Shown here: positions 46,101-63,000 of the stretch, piece by piece | How the letters are laid out: every line of letters begins with the position of its first letter | Numbering within the stretch: the first letter of the stretch is position 1 | Assembly: GCF_035083965.1 (NCBI RefSeq) | Contig: NC_089727.1 | Coordinates: 6,391,501-6,455,500, forward strand | Reading direction: 5' to 3' | Length of the DNA stretch: 64,000 bases | Source of the DNA: Branchiostoma lanceolatum | Taxonomy: Eukaryota > Chordata > Leptocardii > Amphioxiformes > Branchiostomatidae | The notes under the pieces: generated by a model | Told to the model about the DNA's origin: nothing | What the model saw: the letters and a program-made list of their open reading frames with translations, nothing else | The model's database searches: none | Translations under genes and position numbers: made by a program

Positions 46101-46718
46101 TTTTATTAATATTGATAGCATTGCAAGAGATCCTCATAACATCCTTTGATTTGCCAGTGACATTATAGTGATATACGGAATGTCACCACTTCGATAGTAA
46201 GTTCGTTGTACAGGGTAGATACATGTGGGGAGCTAAAAGATATGTGCTCAAACAAGACAAAACATTCACTCCTCCCCTCACCACCCTACCCTGCCCCTCC
46301 CTTCGATACTGCGTCACTTGCATTACAGGTAACATTACAGGACTGGTGAACCATGGGGGAGCAAACAGTATGGTTGGCCTTTGTACTGGGTAGAAAACAA
46401 CAATGGTGTGTACGGTATGGTAGCCCAAGACACTCAAATGCCGAGTCTGAGACATTTTAGGTGCAATTTGTATTACATTGCTATTTGTGAAGAATCGTTT
46501 ATCCTAGAGACCACGTCTAGCGAAATAATAGAGTTTGACGTAAAACTAGCACAACAATTGCACTATGGTATGGATTGTCGTATCCATCGGGACAGAACAG
46601 GAAGTAGTTTTTAAAGCCAGCCCAATGTTGACTGTACAACGCACCTGCCGTCCCCGGGCCGTGGGTTACCCAGATGACTGGTCCCGTCCTCTTTCTTCGC
46701 CCCCCTGGCGCAAGCCAT
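34147..46718 (-). CDS. DTX3L-like: RRM-KH-macro-RING-deltex E3 ligase (PARP9/DTX3L-like fusion, about 1568 aa)
   Basis: Exons on the minus strand: 46718-46645, 45553-45372, 41996-41908, 41449-41269, 39864-39776, 39547-39370, 39145-39069, 38717-35957, 35728-34941, 34739-34522, 34216-34147. They sum to 4707 bases in frame. Three RRM-like A/B cassettes (residues about 25-290) are followed by a KH-like block, an acidic Ser/Thr/Asp-rich stretch with repeated [10 protein letters not shown], a conserved block ([10 protein letters not shown]), a macro domain near 1086 ([17 protein letters not shown]), a RING near 1385 (CPICL to CPVC) and a C-terminal deltex domain ([27 protein letters not shown]). 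In vertebrates macro (PARP9) and RING-DTC (DTX3L) are separate partner proteins. The RING has eight Cys and lacks the usual His. Macro VNAAD replaces VNAAN. The first exon ([10 protein letters not shown]) is inferred from phase 2 and position shared with the paralogue at 53507; an ATG at 45561 is the alternative start. Confidence 0.85.
39943..40870. repeat. 26 bp minisatellite, copy 2 (about 35 units)
   Basis: The same unit as at 28305 (CACAGTCAGCACCAGGGACA plus GGGAAA), here longer and with higher-order blocks. For example 40025-40100 and 40260-40340 share the variant ACAGCACCAGGGGCAGG. It again lies in the intron between an RRM A exon (41269) and B exon (39864). Confidence 0.95.
42610..43110 (-). 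mobile_element. tRNA-derived SINE (copy 2, with body)
   Basis: On the minus strand the head has TAGTCCAGTGGTTAGTGACC and GAGTTCGAATCCCGGCTG, good A- and B-box matches. The body, with CTTTTCAACAAGCATAA and TTTACAGGTTCATTGACTC read on the plus strand at 42700-42765, is shared with 63440-63540. It lies in the first RRM intron of the macro-deltex gene. Confidence 0.7.
43284..43950. repeat. 22 bp minisatellite (GGTCAAAACTGAACCACTAG) split by about 270 bp
   Basis: About 12 copies run from 43288 to 43553 and about six more from 43829 to 43948. The core holds the palindrome CTAGTG/CACTAG. The interruption 43557-43826 is GC-rich with CACGTG words and has no repeat units, so it looks like an insertion into the array. 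Confidence 0.9.
43943..44060 (-). pseudogene. Ghost RRM A-exon with flanking intron sequence
   Basis: AAATATGATACCTACACACATGCACCAT followed by AGAGGGTGTCACATTTT and GTCCATCATTCTGAATATA mirrors 41139-41280, the 3' edge of the functional RRM A exon and its intron, but the exon body is missing. It marks an additional, lost cassette copy. Confidence 0.5.
44061..45129. other. Intronic stretch without recognisable gene
   Basis: A CpG-rich part (44490-44780) contains GGCCCGACGTACG words and a 27-codon open frame starting AAAAAAATGGCGGG, too short and too isolated to call. I recognise no element ends. Confidence 0.4.
45130..45335 (-). repeat. Dispersed repeat shared with 19.4 kb and 54.3 kb
   Basis: 45140-45265 matches 19398-19510 inverted. 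45255-45305 (ATATCT, then TGCATACCTG and GGGTGCTGCAC) matches 54343-54380 in direct orientation. Likely a degenerate non-autonomous element. Confidence 0.6.
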
Positions 46719-47190
46719 GTTCCGCCTTGAGTTTAGCGCGTCCCGATCCTCAAACAGGTGCACTACTATGCACCACAGTGCGGCTATACACCTCGGATTG
46801 CCCCCAAAAGACCCACGCACAGTCGTCACCACTCAGGAACGATCACCGAAGCTACAGTGAGAAGCGCTATGGCTGTAACACTGTACCTGAAACCACCTAC
46901 TGGGAACTGGCGCTCTCATTCCTGGACCGAAACTAGCTTCCGGGTCTGGCGGGGGTTTTGAAAAGGGAAAGTTACTACGGTGTCATTGGACAGAAGTTGA
47001 ACCACGTGATCTGACATGACCAATCAGATGTAAGTAGCGGAATTCCCCCTTACGTCATGCAGTCCCAAAATGAGGAAGTGAAAGCGGAACATGAATTACG
47101 GAGTTTCGGTGGGTGGATAATTTCTAGATCTGGACCAGTAAATTTTGTTCGCCCAAAATTTGGCGTCTGACAAAAATGTTGACCGTTTAC
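46719..47190 (-). promoter_or_regulatory. Putative promoter of the large macro-deltex gene with ETS-IRF composite site
   Basis: GGAAGTGAAA at 47074-47083 is an exact match to the ETS-IRF composite consensus GGAANNGAAA. A CCAAT at 47020-47024, a CACGTG-containing E-box near 47003, CGAAACT near 46927 and GAAAAGGGAAAG near 46959 lie nearby. The region is more CpG-rich than the introns. Its place just upstream of the inferred first exon supports that exon. Confidence 0.5.
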
Positions 47191-48286
47191 ATCCAGCCTG
47201 ATTCACTTGTGCAAGTAGTAACCTTTGAACTTTGTATTGTACGAACTTTGTACAATCAAAGATGTATCAAATCACACAAATAGCAAATGATGTAATAGTC
47301 GAATAAACAAAAACAAACAGTTCGTTTGAATTTGATCAGAACATTTATTTTGTCAATTTGTTACATCATTTCGAATTGGCATGACAAACACTTTCAAAAG
47401 ATTTACTATCTATTCTAAATAAATCGTTGCCATGAAAACCAAATGTTGAATATTGGTAATGTTATATCCATTTCTAATCTCATTTACACTGTACAGGTGC
47501 TAGGGTATTCTATGTGCACAAGGCACCACTTAAACAATTTAACTTCTTGAATATACAACAAATTCCTTTCTCTTCATCCAGGACTTTTAACTACTGGTGT
47601 GACAATGCTCTGTCTACAAAACAAATACTGACCAACACTGTCAAAACACCTTGTTTCTGATCAGTTACTAATATCAACACCAGGAAAAAGAGAAGTTTCT
47701 GTCATATTCAATTAAAAGTTCAATAACAAACAAACAAACAAACAAAGCTATCAATTATGACATGTACCTTCATTGGAAGCACTCGAGATAAAAGAAATAT
47801 AATCAAGACTTACTGAGAACTCAGGGAAATTTTCTACATATATACAGTGTTATATTAATTTCTCTGGCCCATAATCTAGATTAAGGCTTCATCATACATT
47901 GTCAAGTTTAACTTACACACACATTCTTCTCTTGGATACCAATGGATACTTCATTTCCTCCATTAGCTATCATACAATGAGTAAGTAGCTCTACCTAGAG
48001 TACAAGCCACCTCTCCTTCTTGGCTTGTCTTCACTGAAAAATATTGGTTAGGGGGACTCAAACATTGCTCATGTTTCTATAGCAACCACTGATATCCGTG
48101 GCTTTTTTGCAGTTTTCTGATTGACGTGTTCTTTAATAAAGGGTCATTAAGCTTAATTGGTACGGCAATGGTTATGAGCAATAAGAAAACAGCGCAAATC
48201 AGCCACAAAAGTCACAGAAAACTGCCAGCCATGCAGATGGTCTGCACAAGAGGCTGGTCTAAATCTGTTTTATAGAGAGTGACTCT
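47191..48286. other. 3' flank of the shorter macro-deltex gene
   Basis: No coding sequence seen. TTTATT at about 47344 is a minus-strand AATAAA; other candidates exist. The flank therefore ends close to the promoter of the next gene on the same strand. Confidence 0.5.
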
Positions 48287-53507
<5,221 letters not shown>

Positions 53508-53569
53508 GATGACTTTGTCACCGCCCCTCACTCTGTAGTCGCCAACGTTACCTCCAGTCCGTTAGCTGT

Positions 53570-53577
53570 TTTATATA
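53570..53577 (-). promoter_or_regulatory. TATA box of the compact macro-deltex gene
   Basis: TATATAAA on the minus strand, 63 bases upstream of the ATG at 53507. Confidence 0.55.
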
Positions 53578-53697
53578 AGGTAAGTGCGTCCCCAACAACT
53601 TTCAAAATGTCGGTTGTTCGGCTCGCTTTGTTTGCAAGCTCTGGTGACCTTTCTGGAAGGACCTATGGGAACTTTGAACTCTTGAGCTGCAAAAAGC

Positions 53698-53707
53698 GGA
53701 ACTGAAG
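53698..53707 (+). promoter_or_regulatory. ETS-IRF-like site GGAACTGAAG
   Basis: Nine of ten positions of GGAANNGAAA. Confidence 0.35.
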
Positions 53708-53731
53708 CGAGCGGTGAGTCAGGCAGGTACC

Positions 53732-53741
53732 GAAACTGAAC
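53732..53741 (+). promoter_or_regulatory. IRF/ISRE-like site GAAACTGAAC
   Basis: Nine of ten positions of the ISRE core GAAANNGAAA. Confidence 0.45.
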
Positions 53742-53786
53742 AGGCCACGCCCCCTAGAACCGACCAATGGGATCACTCGACGTCAT

Positions 53787-53796
53787 GGGGATTCCC
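53787..53796 (+). promoter_or_regulatory. NF-kappaB site GGGGATTCCC
   Basis: Exact match to GGGRNWYYCC, lying centrally between the two genes beside a CRE-like GACGTCAT and an IRF half site (CGAAACT). Confidence 0.6.
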
Positions 53797-53845
53797 GAAA
53801 CTTTCTGTCACATGCCGTCAAACTGGCCAATCAGAGCTAAGATTC

Positions 53846-53851
53846 TATAAA
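53846..53851 (+). promoter_or_regulatory. TATA-like box of the second PARP14-like gene
   Basis: TATAAA about 180 bases upstream of the ATG at 54033, which implies a 5' UTR of roughly 150 bases. Confidence 0.4.
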
Positions 53852-53858
53852 CTTTTAG

Positions 53859-53868
53859 GGAACTGAAA
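53859..53868 (+). promoter_or_regulatory. ETS-IRF composite site GGAACTGAAA
   Basis: Exact match to GGAANNGAAA. With the next bases (CT) it is also one mismatch from the full ISRE GAAANNGAAACT. It sits just downstream of the TATA-like box. Confidence 0.5.
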
Positions 53869-54032
53869 CTGGGTTCCATGTAACGCGCCTGCTCAGTGGA
53901 CGGCCGTTGGTCCATATTGATCCGTGGTGCAAAGTTCTACGTTGATGTATTCGTAAAAGAGAGAAAGTAAGACAGTTTTCTCGAAAACAAGACGGTGTTT
54001 AGATCATTCCATCGACAGTCCTTGCCACAGAT

Positions 54033-57000
54033 ATGGCAGCACCAGGACAGTCTATCGTAGTCAGCGGTCTCCCAGACTTCCCGACGGAGGACACGGCGAA
54101 GGACAAGATCACCCTGTACTTCCAGAGCCGCACCCAGTCGTCAGGAGGGGACGTTAGGGACGTGAAAATCAACACCGCGAGTCGCCAGGCTGTCGTCACA
54201 TTTGAGGAACAGTCAGGTAAGCCAATCATTCTTTTAATCAGGATTTTCACGTCTAATTCCTACAGGTCACATATAACTGCTATCCTGAAAAAATAGTCTA
54301 TAAAACAAATCCCCCGTGCAATGCCCCTAGCATAATGCCTATATATCTAGTGTGTGCATACCTGGGGGTGCTGCACAAGAGATCTCTCAAACACACTGTT
54401 TTTCAATGTGGCGAATATATGTAACTTTAAAATTGAGGTTAAATAGATCTCATGTGCATTCATCCAAGTGCTTAATCAGAAAATGTGATGTGAAGCAATA
54501 TAGTGTAGGCTCAGAGCTGATTAGGGTTAGACTTTGGCAATAAATAGGCAGAAATGAAAGAGCCAAAAATCCCCTCGGCCACCTAGGTAATAGGGGAAAT
54601 CCATGTTTACCTTTGAGAAGACTTCTGTGCCTACATGCCTGCTACAAACACCTGCCAAATGTTCTGGCTTCTAATCGGGAGGGTCCTTTCCCACGAAGTT
54701 TTCGGGAAAAAATATATTATTGAATTAGATTGGTGTTCAAATTCTTTTTACGGAATACTCCCTATATGTTCTGTAACATTACACAACAATGTTAACTGCT
54801 GGACTGAAATTAAAAGATTCAATCTATAATCTGAAATATGCACACATTCATAGATAATTCCTACATATCCTTCTTGTATGTTTTATTCTTTGCAACAATG
54901 TCTTTTCTTCTGTTAGTCCATGCAAAACGTTTGGTACACTGACTAAAATTTTAATGTACAATGTCATGGAACATGAAAAATATCTTATAATATTACTTTG
55001 ATTACATTTGGTGCTGTAAGAGGACATTAGAATGTTTCTAAGTAGCACTCTATAGTAGAAACACCTTTGCATCCAGGAATCATCCATAGATGTGTTTGTA
55101 TCCTCTCGACAGTTGCCCAGAATGTTCTTGCCCAACATGAACACATCTTAAACAACACAAGGGTCCAAGTAGAGCCCTACATCACAGGAAGCACAGGTGC
55201 TGTTGGGGTTGATCCAGGTAGAAATTTATACTTCCAATGTCTAAATTATTGTTTTGATACTGGAAAAATACTGTAAATGTGGAAATGAAATGTTCGCAGT
55301 GGTTTTGTGTTCGCAGTTTTCCCAGCAAGTTCTTAGCCAAGAACTTAAAACCACCGCAAATTTTTTGCCCTCCTACCCTCTTGTCTACTATTGTCTCGTA
55401 CATGTCATATGCGAACTTAAAACCACTGCGAAGACTCCATTTTCTCCCTATCGCAAGATTAAAACCACACGAACTTTATGCATTTACAGTATAGCTTAAT
55501 GGACCTTGTTTCTTGTTCGATTTCCCGCTGTGGTATGTGGTATGTTTTCAATTTCTGAGTGTTTTCTATATCTAGATTGGTGGGAGTGCACAATTCCATG
55601 ACAGATACAATCGGATATAAAAACATACTCCCTTGTTTTTGTCGCTTACTATTCCCTCAATTATGTTTGAGCATTTTGGCCATTTTTTTTTGGTGACAGA
55701 ACCACATAATAGATGACATGTAAACTTTGTTTGCAAAGGGTTTTTGCATAAAGGAAATGGCAAGAGGTTATAAGATAAAAATTTAGTTTCCAAATTGAAG
55801 CAAAACATGTTGTTCTGTTACAGCTGGCCCCGGGGGAGACGCACCGTCCACTGCACCTCAGCAACCACAGCAAGGCCTCTACCCCAACCTGGCCGCACAT
55901 GGACAATATGCCTATCCTAGTGCACCCGAAACTGGCATAGCTGTCCCACAGTATCCATCTGCTAACCCATACCAACCACCTGTTAACCCACAACAACCAC
56001 CTGTTAACCCACAACAACCACCTGTTAACTCACAACAACCACAATTTGACCAATATCAACCACCTGCTAGCGCATACCAAGCACATGATAACCCATACCA
56101 ACCACCTGTTAATCCAGAGCAACCACCTGTTAACCCAGAGCAACCACCTGTTAACCCACAACAACCATATTATAACCCACATCAACCACTTGCTGATCCC
56201 CATATGGGCTACAACCCTGCCTACCATCCGACAATGCATGGATACATGGCATATACAACTCCATATGTAGCTGGTCCAGGACAGCAGCCATACCCTGCGT
56301 ATTATGGTCCCTCTCCTTACCCTCCCCCTGGAACCAACATGCCATTCCCACAACACAGCAGTCACCATCCCTCCCCTGGCCAACATCCAGACCAAAACCC
56401 AGCGCACTACGGTTCGCCCCAATCCTCACATAGCAATGTCCAGACGTCAGCATCTGAGGTGTCATCCTCCATCAGAAAGTCCCACAGAAGTTCAGCATCC
56501 TCAACCGTATCCTCAAGAAGCGCGGCCACTCAAGGAAGCAGCAAGATCTCCAAAAGAGCTTCGGCCTCCAACGTAAGCCCTAAGGACATATCGTCCAGCA
56601 AGACCAGGCGCAGGGGTAGGAGCAGCAGTCCTCAAAGTAGCATGGTGTCAGACAGCTCGACCCTGGTGGACGACTTTGAAAGTGTCTCCATAAGAGGAGG
56701 ACGCTCCTCCAAGCACAGCTTTGTTTCAGATTGGGTCAGCAGCACTGTAGCAGGCCCCACTGCAGGGACAACGTTGGAGAATGACTGTGCCATCCTGGTC
56801 ACTAGGTTTTCTTCCCCACCTAGCAAGTGAGTACTATTATAACCATCCATGTGGTGTTTTAACATTTGATCATGCTAACTGTTGAATGTGGCAACTTTGG
56901 TAGATTTTTATGTTTCTCGTTTTACATGTATCATGCACGCTTGACTGTCTTCATTCATTATTGTCAACCGGTAGTCAACACATTCAGTCTTATGTCATTC

Positions 57001-60000
57001 AGCTAGAATACCAAATTGAATACCATTTTCATCACAAGTTTATCTTCTTTGTAAACTTTAATTGATAGTACAGTCAACAATAGTCCATCTTTGTTTTGCC
57101 GTTCTAAATATTCCAAGTCTTCATTCATGGATGGATGTAATGAACTTGACTGCAAGCAAATCAATTACAACTGCAACATTACAACCAATGGCAAGATGGT
57201 CAATTGTATCATCAATGAAAAGTTTGACACTCAAAAATATTATATTTTCAGGGAGCATCTTGAACTGTACTTTGAGAGTAAGAAAAAGGGAGGAGGAGAA
57301 ATCCAAGACATCCAGATCAGAGGGAAGAAGGCACTTGTGGCATTCAAGGATGCAGCAGGTGAATTGTTATTGATAACAATGGCAGTACCATCAAGATGTA
57401 ATTGTATGTACATGTATGATATTTACAAGCTCAATGTGAGGACTCTCTTCAAAAGGAAATGTAGCTGTTGTCTCAATGTTTTATGGACACAAGAAAATTC
57501 AAAGCCACTGTAAGACTAACATGAATTTCTGATATCTAGAAGGTATGTGTCATGAAACATTGCAAGCTGAGCTTTTCTCTCTTTCTTGTATTAGATTTGG
57601 GATCTACAGATGTTTACATGGCCTTGATAGATCATAGGGAATGATGAACGTCTGAGATGAATTACACAGCATGCTTTATTTTACAAGATGAAGCCCAGCT
57701 CAACCCGCTTTTACATGTGTGTATATTTTTTCAGTACACCACCAAGTCCTTTCAAGGCAGCACACCATATCAGGAGTCCAGGTGACAGTGGAGGAGGTAC
57801 CGGGCAGTGTTATGCAGCTGGACAAAACTAGACTTCTTGTCACGGTAAATGTCATTGTCAGTTACATGATGATATGAATGAATATCTAATTACCACTGAC
57901 TGCTGACTGTTCTTTGTAGAACTAACCTCCTTGGTGGAACACCTTTTCTTAGCACAGGGCACATAACTCAACCACAAAACACATGACTGAGATATCTAGT
58001 AAGTTGTATAAGATCATTCTAACTGCACAAGATTTACTGTTCCCTTTATATGTTAAGAGATTGTATTGTGTTGCAATGTTTAGATATATGATGATGATGA
58101 TGATTCACTGTGTTCTGCGGCTCAGAGGTCAGATATATATATAGATATATACCCCGGTAGAAAGATAAACTAGACTATTAACAGCTGTTTTACAGTGTTA
58201 TGTGGCTCTGACTAAGGTGCTGATTGTATGTTCCAGGGGTTTAGGAACTCCACCACTGAAGAGCTGCTTGGTCTGTACATGGAGTCTGTGAGTGGGGGCA
58301 GGGTGATTGGGGTAGACTATGGTGCCCAGCCTGGGGTGGCTCTGGTCACACTAGATCGCATCTCAAGTAAGTTATGACTAGTCCACCTAGCACAAGCAAC
58401 CACCTCCTGTCACAAGCAACATTAACAACCCTTGACCTACTGGCATTTTTTTACACAATTTAGTTCATTTATTTGATTTCTTAATCAGATCATTGGCCTT
58501 TGAATTCTTCTGCACTACTGTGGCATAGTTACTTCCACATACGTTATGTTTCGCTGTGGTATAACGCGTTCAGTTTGAGAAATACCCCCCAGCCTATGTA
58601 TACAGGACCTCCATACAGGTACTTTATGATTATAAATATGGGCTCAGCTGGACAAGGGTTAAAAATTAAAACAGTCGCATTCATCTTTACCTCCCTGTCC
58701 ACCTGTCCTCAGCAACCATTTTTCCTCAGTCCCTTGCATGCTTTTTTGATCCAGGTTTGACTGTTGTGTGTTGAATCGCAACATTATGCTAGGCTAGCAT
58801 GTTCTTAGATTTGTTTGGGAGGCTGGTATATGATAAATCTAATAACTGTTATAGATGTACAAAAGATAGCTTGTCTGACTTCTATTCAGATTCCTTTAGA
58901 ATAGAAAATATCATAATATACGTGTATCATAGTGATACTTAATGTTAGCTCAGAATTACATGAATGACCCTATCAATCCAAACTTTGATATATTTTTTTC
59001 TCGTCTCTGTTTGTTTACTAGACTTTGACCGGATCCTGGCCAAAGCTAAAAGCAAGGGCCTTGATGGAAAGACCTTGACTATTGAGAGGGTTCCAGTCAC
59101 TGATGCCATCTTAGTCACCGACCTGCCTGACAACGCCTCAGAGGACCTGGTCAAGCTGTACTTTGAAAGTGAGAGGAAATCTGGGGGAGGACCGGTCTCT
59201 GAGGTGGAAATGAATTCACCCAGACAAAAGGCAGTCATTCATTTCAAGAACCCAGCAAGTAGGTAACAAAGTCTCACAGAACCTAGCAATATTTATCATT
59301 TTTATATACTTCATAGCTTGCTCTGCCATAACTGCAACTGTTTCAGTCTTTCTCAACTATACAGCTTACCAAATGGCTTTACATGTATGAATACTACAAA
59401 TTTTGTCACACACATAAACTGTATTCTGTTAGAATATAACAGATAATGTGGATTTTAGCTGTGCCTGACTCAACTCTACAGTATTATAATCATAATATTA
59501 AGGCAGTTCCCAATGTCAAAAATTTGACACTAAGGAATCTTACTTGTCTCAGTAGTGGTGTCTGACTAACTCTGACTAATGGATTTATCAGTTATCTAAT
59601 GCCGTTGCCTTTACCTTCTCAGCTGTTAACCAGGTTACAAGTCGGCCGCACAAACTGAATGACACACCGCTCACTGTCAAGCCACACTACGAGTGCCTTG
59701 GGGATGTGTTTGACTCCAAGGAAGAAGACTCCGCTGACGGCGTAGATCCAGCAGCAATGGAAACATCCTCCCCAGTTTCCACATTTGAAGCCTCTTCACC
59801 CGCTAGGGAAAGCCCAACTGCCATGGACGTGTCTTCAACACCCGTGAAGCAGCCTAAAGCACCAGAGGGTACTGCTGACTCCCCATCTATGAACCAAGAG
59901 ATTCTCAACCCTGCAGAGGAGGCTAGAAAGAAGGGTCCAAGTGTCACACAGGCTGTGAAGCTTGATAGGAACAAGCTCAAGCTCCTCCTGCTCAGTGACT

Positions 60001-63000
60001 TCGTAGCGTCCCATCCTGATGTGGAGGTGGAGATCAACATGGAGCAGAAAGAGGTGAAGCTGACGGGAGAAGATTGTGCTGTCATGGCAGCAAAACTCCA
60101 TGTGTACGAGACGACGCAAAATCCAGCAGAAGAGAAGGTCAAAGTCTCTCACGGAATCGCTGCATTTTTGACAAGGGAGAAGGGAAGGATGCACTTTGAA
60201 GGCTGCTTGCAAGGAAACCAGCTGAAAGTGGCCTTCATTGTTAAAGAGGAGAGAGTCAGCTTTTTTGCATTGAAGAGTGAGGATGTGGAGAAGGCAAAAA
60301 GGGTGATGACGCAGTGTGTGTCTGAGTCGAGCATCCCGTTCGATGCAGACTCTTCCGATGTCTTAAAGTCCAAGGAAGCCACATCACTCTTCAAGGATCT
60401 TCAAGAAAAACATTTTGTCTGCATCCACATTGGTAACAAGAGAGTGTGGGTCGTTGGTCCTCCACACGATGTGGCTATAGTAAAAGAGGATATCAGTACA
60501 TTCGTCTCCACAAACACCATTATCACAGTGACTGTTGACACCAGCGAAGGCTGTATGAAGTTTCTGCAGGAGTACAAGAAAGACGACATCGCCAGAGTGG
60601 AGAGACAGCACACGGAGCAAGCAGTCAAAATCACAAGCCGGAACACTGGTGGGTTCTCCATCAAGGGGACAAAAGACGGGATACGAGATGCAAAGAAGAA
60701 GTTGGAAAAGCTGGTGGCAGATGTGAAGAAAGTCAGCAAGAAGATCACAAAGCCAGGTTTGTATTGTTTTATTCTAATCTTTATTCATATCTGTTTAAGT
60801 GGTAATTGAAACATAAGATTGCAAAGCTGTTTCCAGGATCTTGTGCTACATTTTACCTAGAACAGTGAGCAGATTAATGTTGGACTGAACAAAGCACATT
60901 GGATTAATGCTTCTACTTAAACTTACATGATATCTTGTGAAAAACTTCCATGTTACATAACAGATCATAATGACCCCAAGAGGGGCCTTCATGCTTCATT
61001 GAAAATTAAAAAGATATTGAAATTCATTCCAAAAATCTTGAGATTTTGAGCTAAATCCTGAGATGTTTTGACTTTATCTTGAGATGTTAAAACAATCTTA
61101 AGATGCTTTGAAAAGAATCTCAAGATACTTTGAAAACATCTGCAAAATGATTGTGTATCATGCTTACAATGTAATGCCAATCATATTGTGATGTGGATGT
61201 TCTTACTCCGTTTGTCCTGTTTTGTCAGGAATGCACAAGTTCCTGACAGGTGACACAGGTCGAGCCCTGCTGGATGTCGCAGGACGAGATAACCAGTGTC
61301 TGATCATCCCTGACGTACCCTCTCGTGGGAGAGGAGGAGCAAAAACTGTAAGTCTTAGTCTTATAATTTGTCTGTTTGCAGTATTCTAGAAATATGTTAT
61401 GGTAAGTTTCTACATCGTAATCTTCTTAGACATATTTTTAAGATTCTATGTGCAAGGATTAACATGGAGGTCTTTCAAACAATAAACATTTGGTGCAACT
61501 ATGTTAGACTCTTTTTGTCTCTCCACATTCTGAAATTGATACTAGTTTACAGATTATTTCAAGCATGCTTTAAAAGGTTTAATAGGTAATTGCATCCTTT
61601 CTAAAAGCTCAGTGCTGCCTTTCAAAATCTATGAAAAGCAGCCCTTAAGGGTAGATTTGAACTTTATCCAGATTAGGTATGACCACAAGTGCATTTAAGG
61701 CAGTCTCACATGAACAAATTTCTCCTGACAGCTTTGCAGCCACACCACCAGACAGGGAAAGAAGCTGGTGGTCGTTCATGGTGACATCACAAAGCAGACC
61801 GTGGATGTCATTGTAAATGCTGCTAATGACACCCTAAGGCACGGTGGTGGGGTGGCAGGTGCCATTGCTCGTGCAAGTAAGCAATTCTACTACAATACAA
61901 TCATGTTTCAAGAAACTCTGAAGAGACTCTGCTCTCTCTCATCACAGTCCATGACTAGAGTAGATTTTCCAGTGTTATTTATCCAGTGATTTACCTACCT
62001 GGTGAAACTATCCGTGCCAATGAGATAGTGTTTTTTTCTCTGTTATTCCAGGTGGCCCTCAGATCCAGCAGGACTGTGATAAGCATGTGAGAGACTTTGG
62101 TCCGCTGGCCGATGGGGAAGTGATGACCACAAAGGGATACAACCTCCCCTGCAAGATGGTGGTGCATGCTGTAGGACCACAGTGGAGCCGAGGTAATCAG
62201 TACATATCACAGTTTCTCTTAGAATGACGTTCAGAATCAAGACAATGTTAGGGCTTGACATAAGCATATTTAAGTAACATTACAAGAGTTAAGAAATTAC
62301 CGTAAAGCTTAGAACTGTATTCACTCTGTATCACAGACTGGAGAGGTCTGGCTGTTTGGACTTGCAGGCAAATGCAAGGAAAAGCCACCCAAGTCCCAAC
62401 ATTATAAATGTAGCAACTTTAACATTATTCAAATGTTTGGCAAAAGTTCATGTGATACAAATAGAAGCCCATGCAATACCGTGAAATACCAACCAGACTG
62501 GAACATCCGTATCGAACGTTATCAGGGCCCAGGCATGACAATCACATGAAGCAAATTATCTACCAACAGACCAGGACAAGTCACATGTATCAATTCTTGT
62601 TTTGATTACTTACAGATATGTCTGATGTGGAAAAGCAAGCCAAGGAAGCTCTCTTAAAGCAAGCTGTCTATAAGTCTTTAGGGGCAGCAATGGACCACCA
62701 CAGCATTGCAATACCTGGAATCAGCTCAGGTAAGCCAGCATAGGATTTAACAAGGAATGATTGAGGTAAAATGTGGGGAATCTTTCCTTTTTCTATGTGA
62801 GAAAGATTGTACAAGAAAATTTCTGATTCATTTTATGTTAAGTAGCATCAGAAAGTAACAACTTTACCAGGAAAAGACGCTGAATTGTAAGGTGATGATA
62901 ATATCTTTTTACAGCCTAGTAAAGAGAAACTAAGATTCTCAGGACACTGCTACAGGAACAAGGGTAAGCTGCCGATTGAACTCCTACTGTGGAGGCCAAG

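Larger units (their letters stand above)
53508..54032. promoter_or_regulatory. Bidirectional promoter between macro-deltex and PARP14-like genes
   Basis: The two start codons are 525 bases apart, head to head. The interval contains a kappaB site, one exact and one near ETS-IRF composite, an IRF-like GAAACTGAAC, two CCAAT boxes (53764 and 53826), a GC box (CCACGCCCCC near 53746), a CRE-like GACGTCAT (53779) and TATA-like elements in each direction. In vertebrates PARP9 and DTX3L share an interferon-responsive bidirectional promoter; similarity of use here is inference. Confidence 0.75.

Noticed and set aside
46565-46936. 123-residue plus-strand frame over the inferred first macro-deltex exon
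   Set aside because: No family resemblance; the minus-strand exon with good donor, phase match and promoter motifs explains the region better.
53787-53803. STAT GAS site in TTCCCGAA
   Set aside because: The spacing between TTC and GAA is two bases, not the three of a GAS element.
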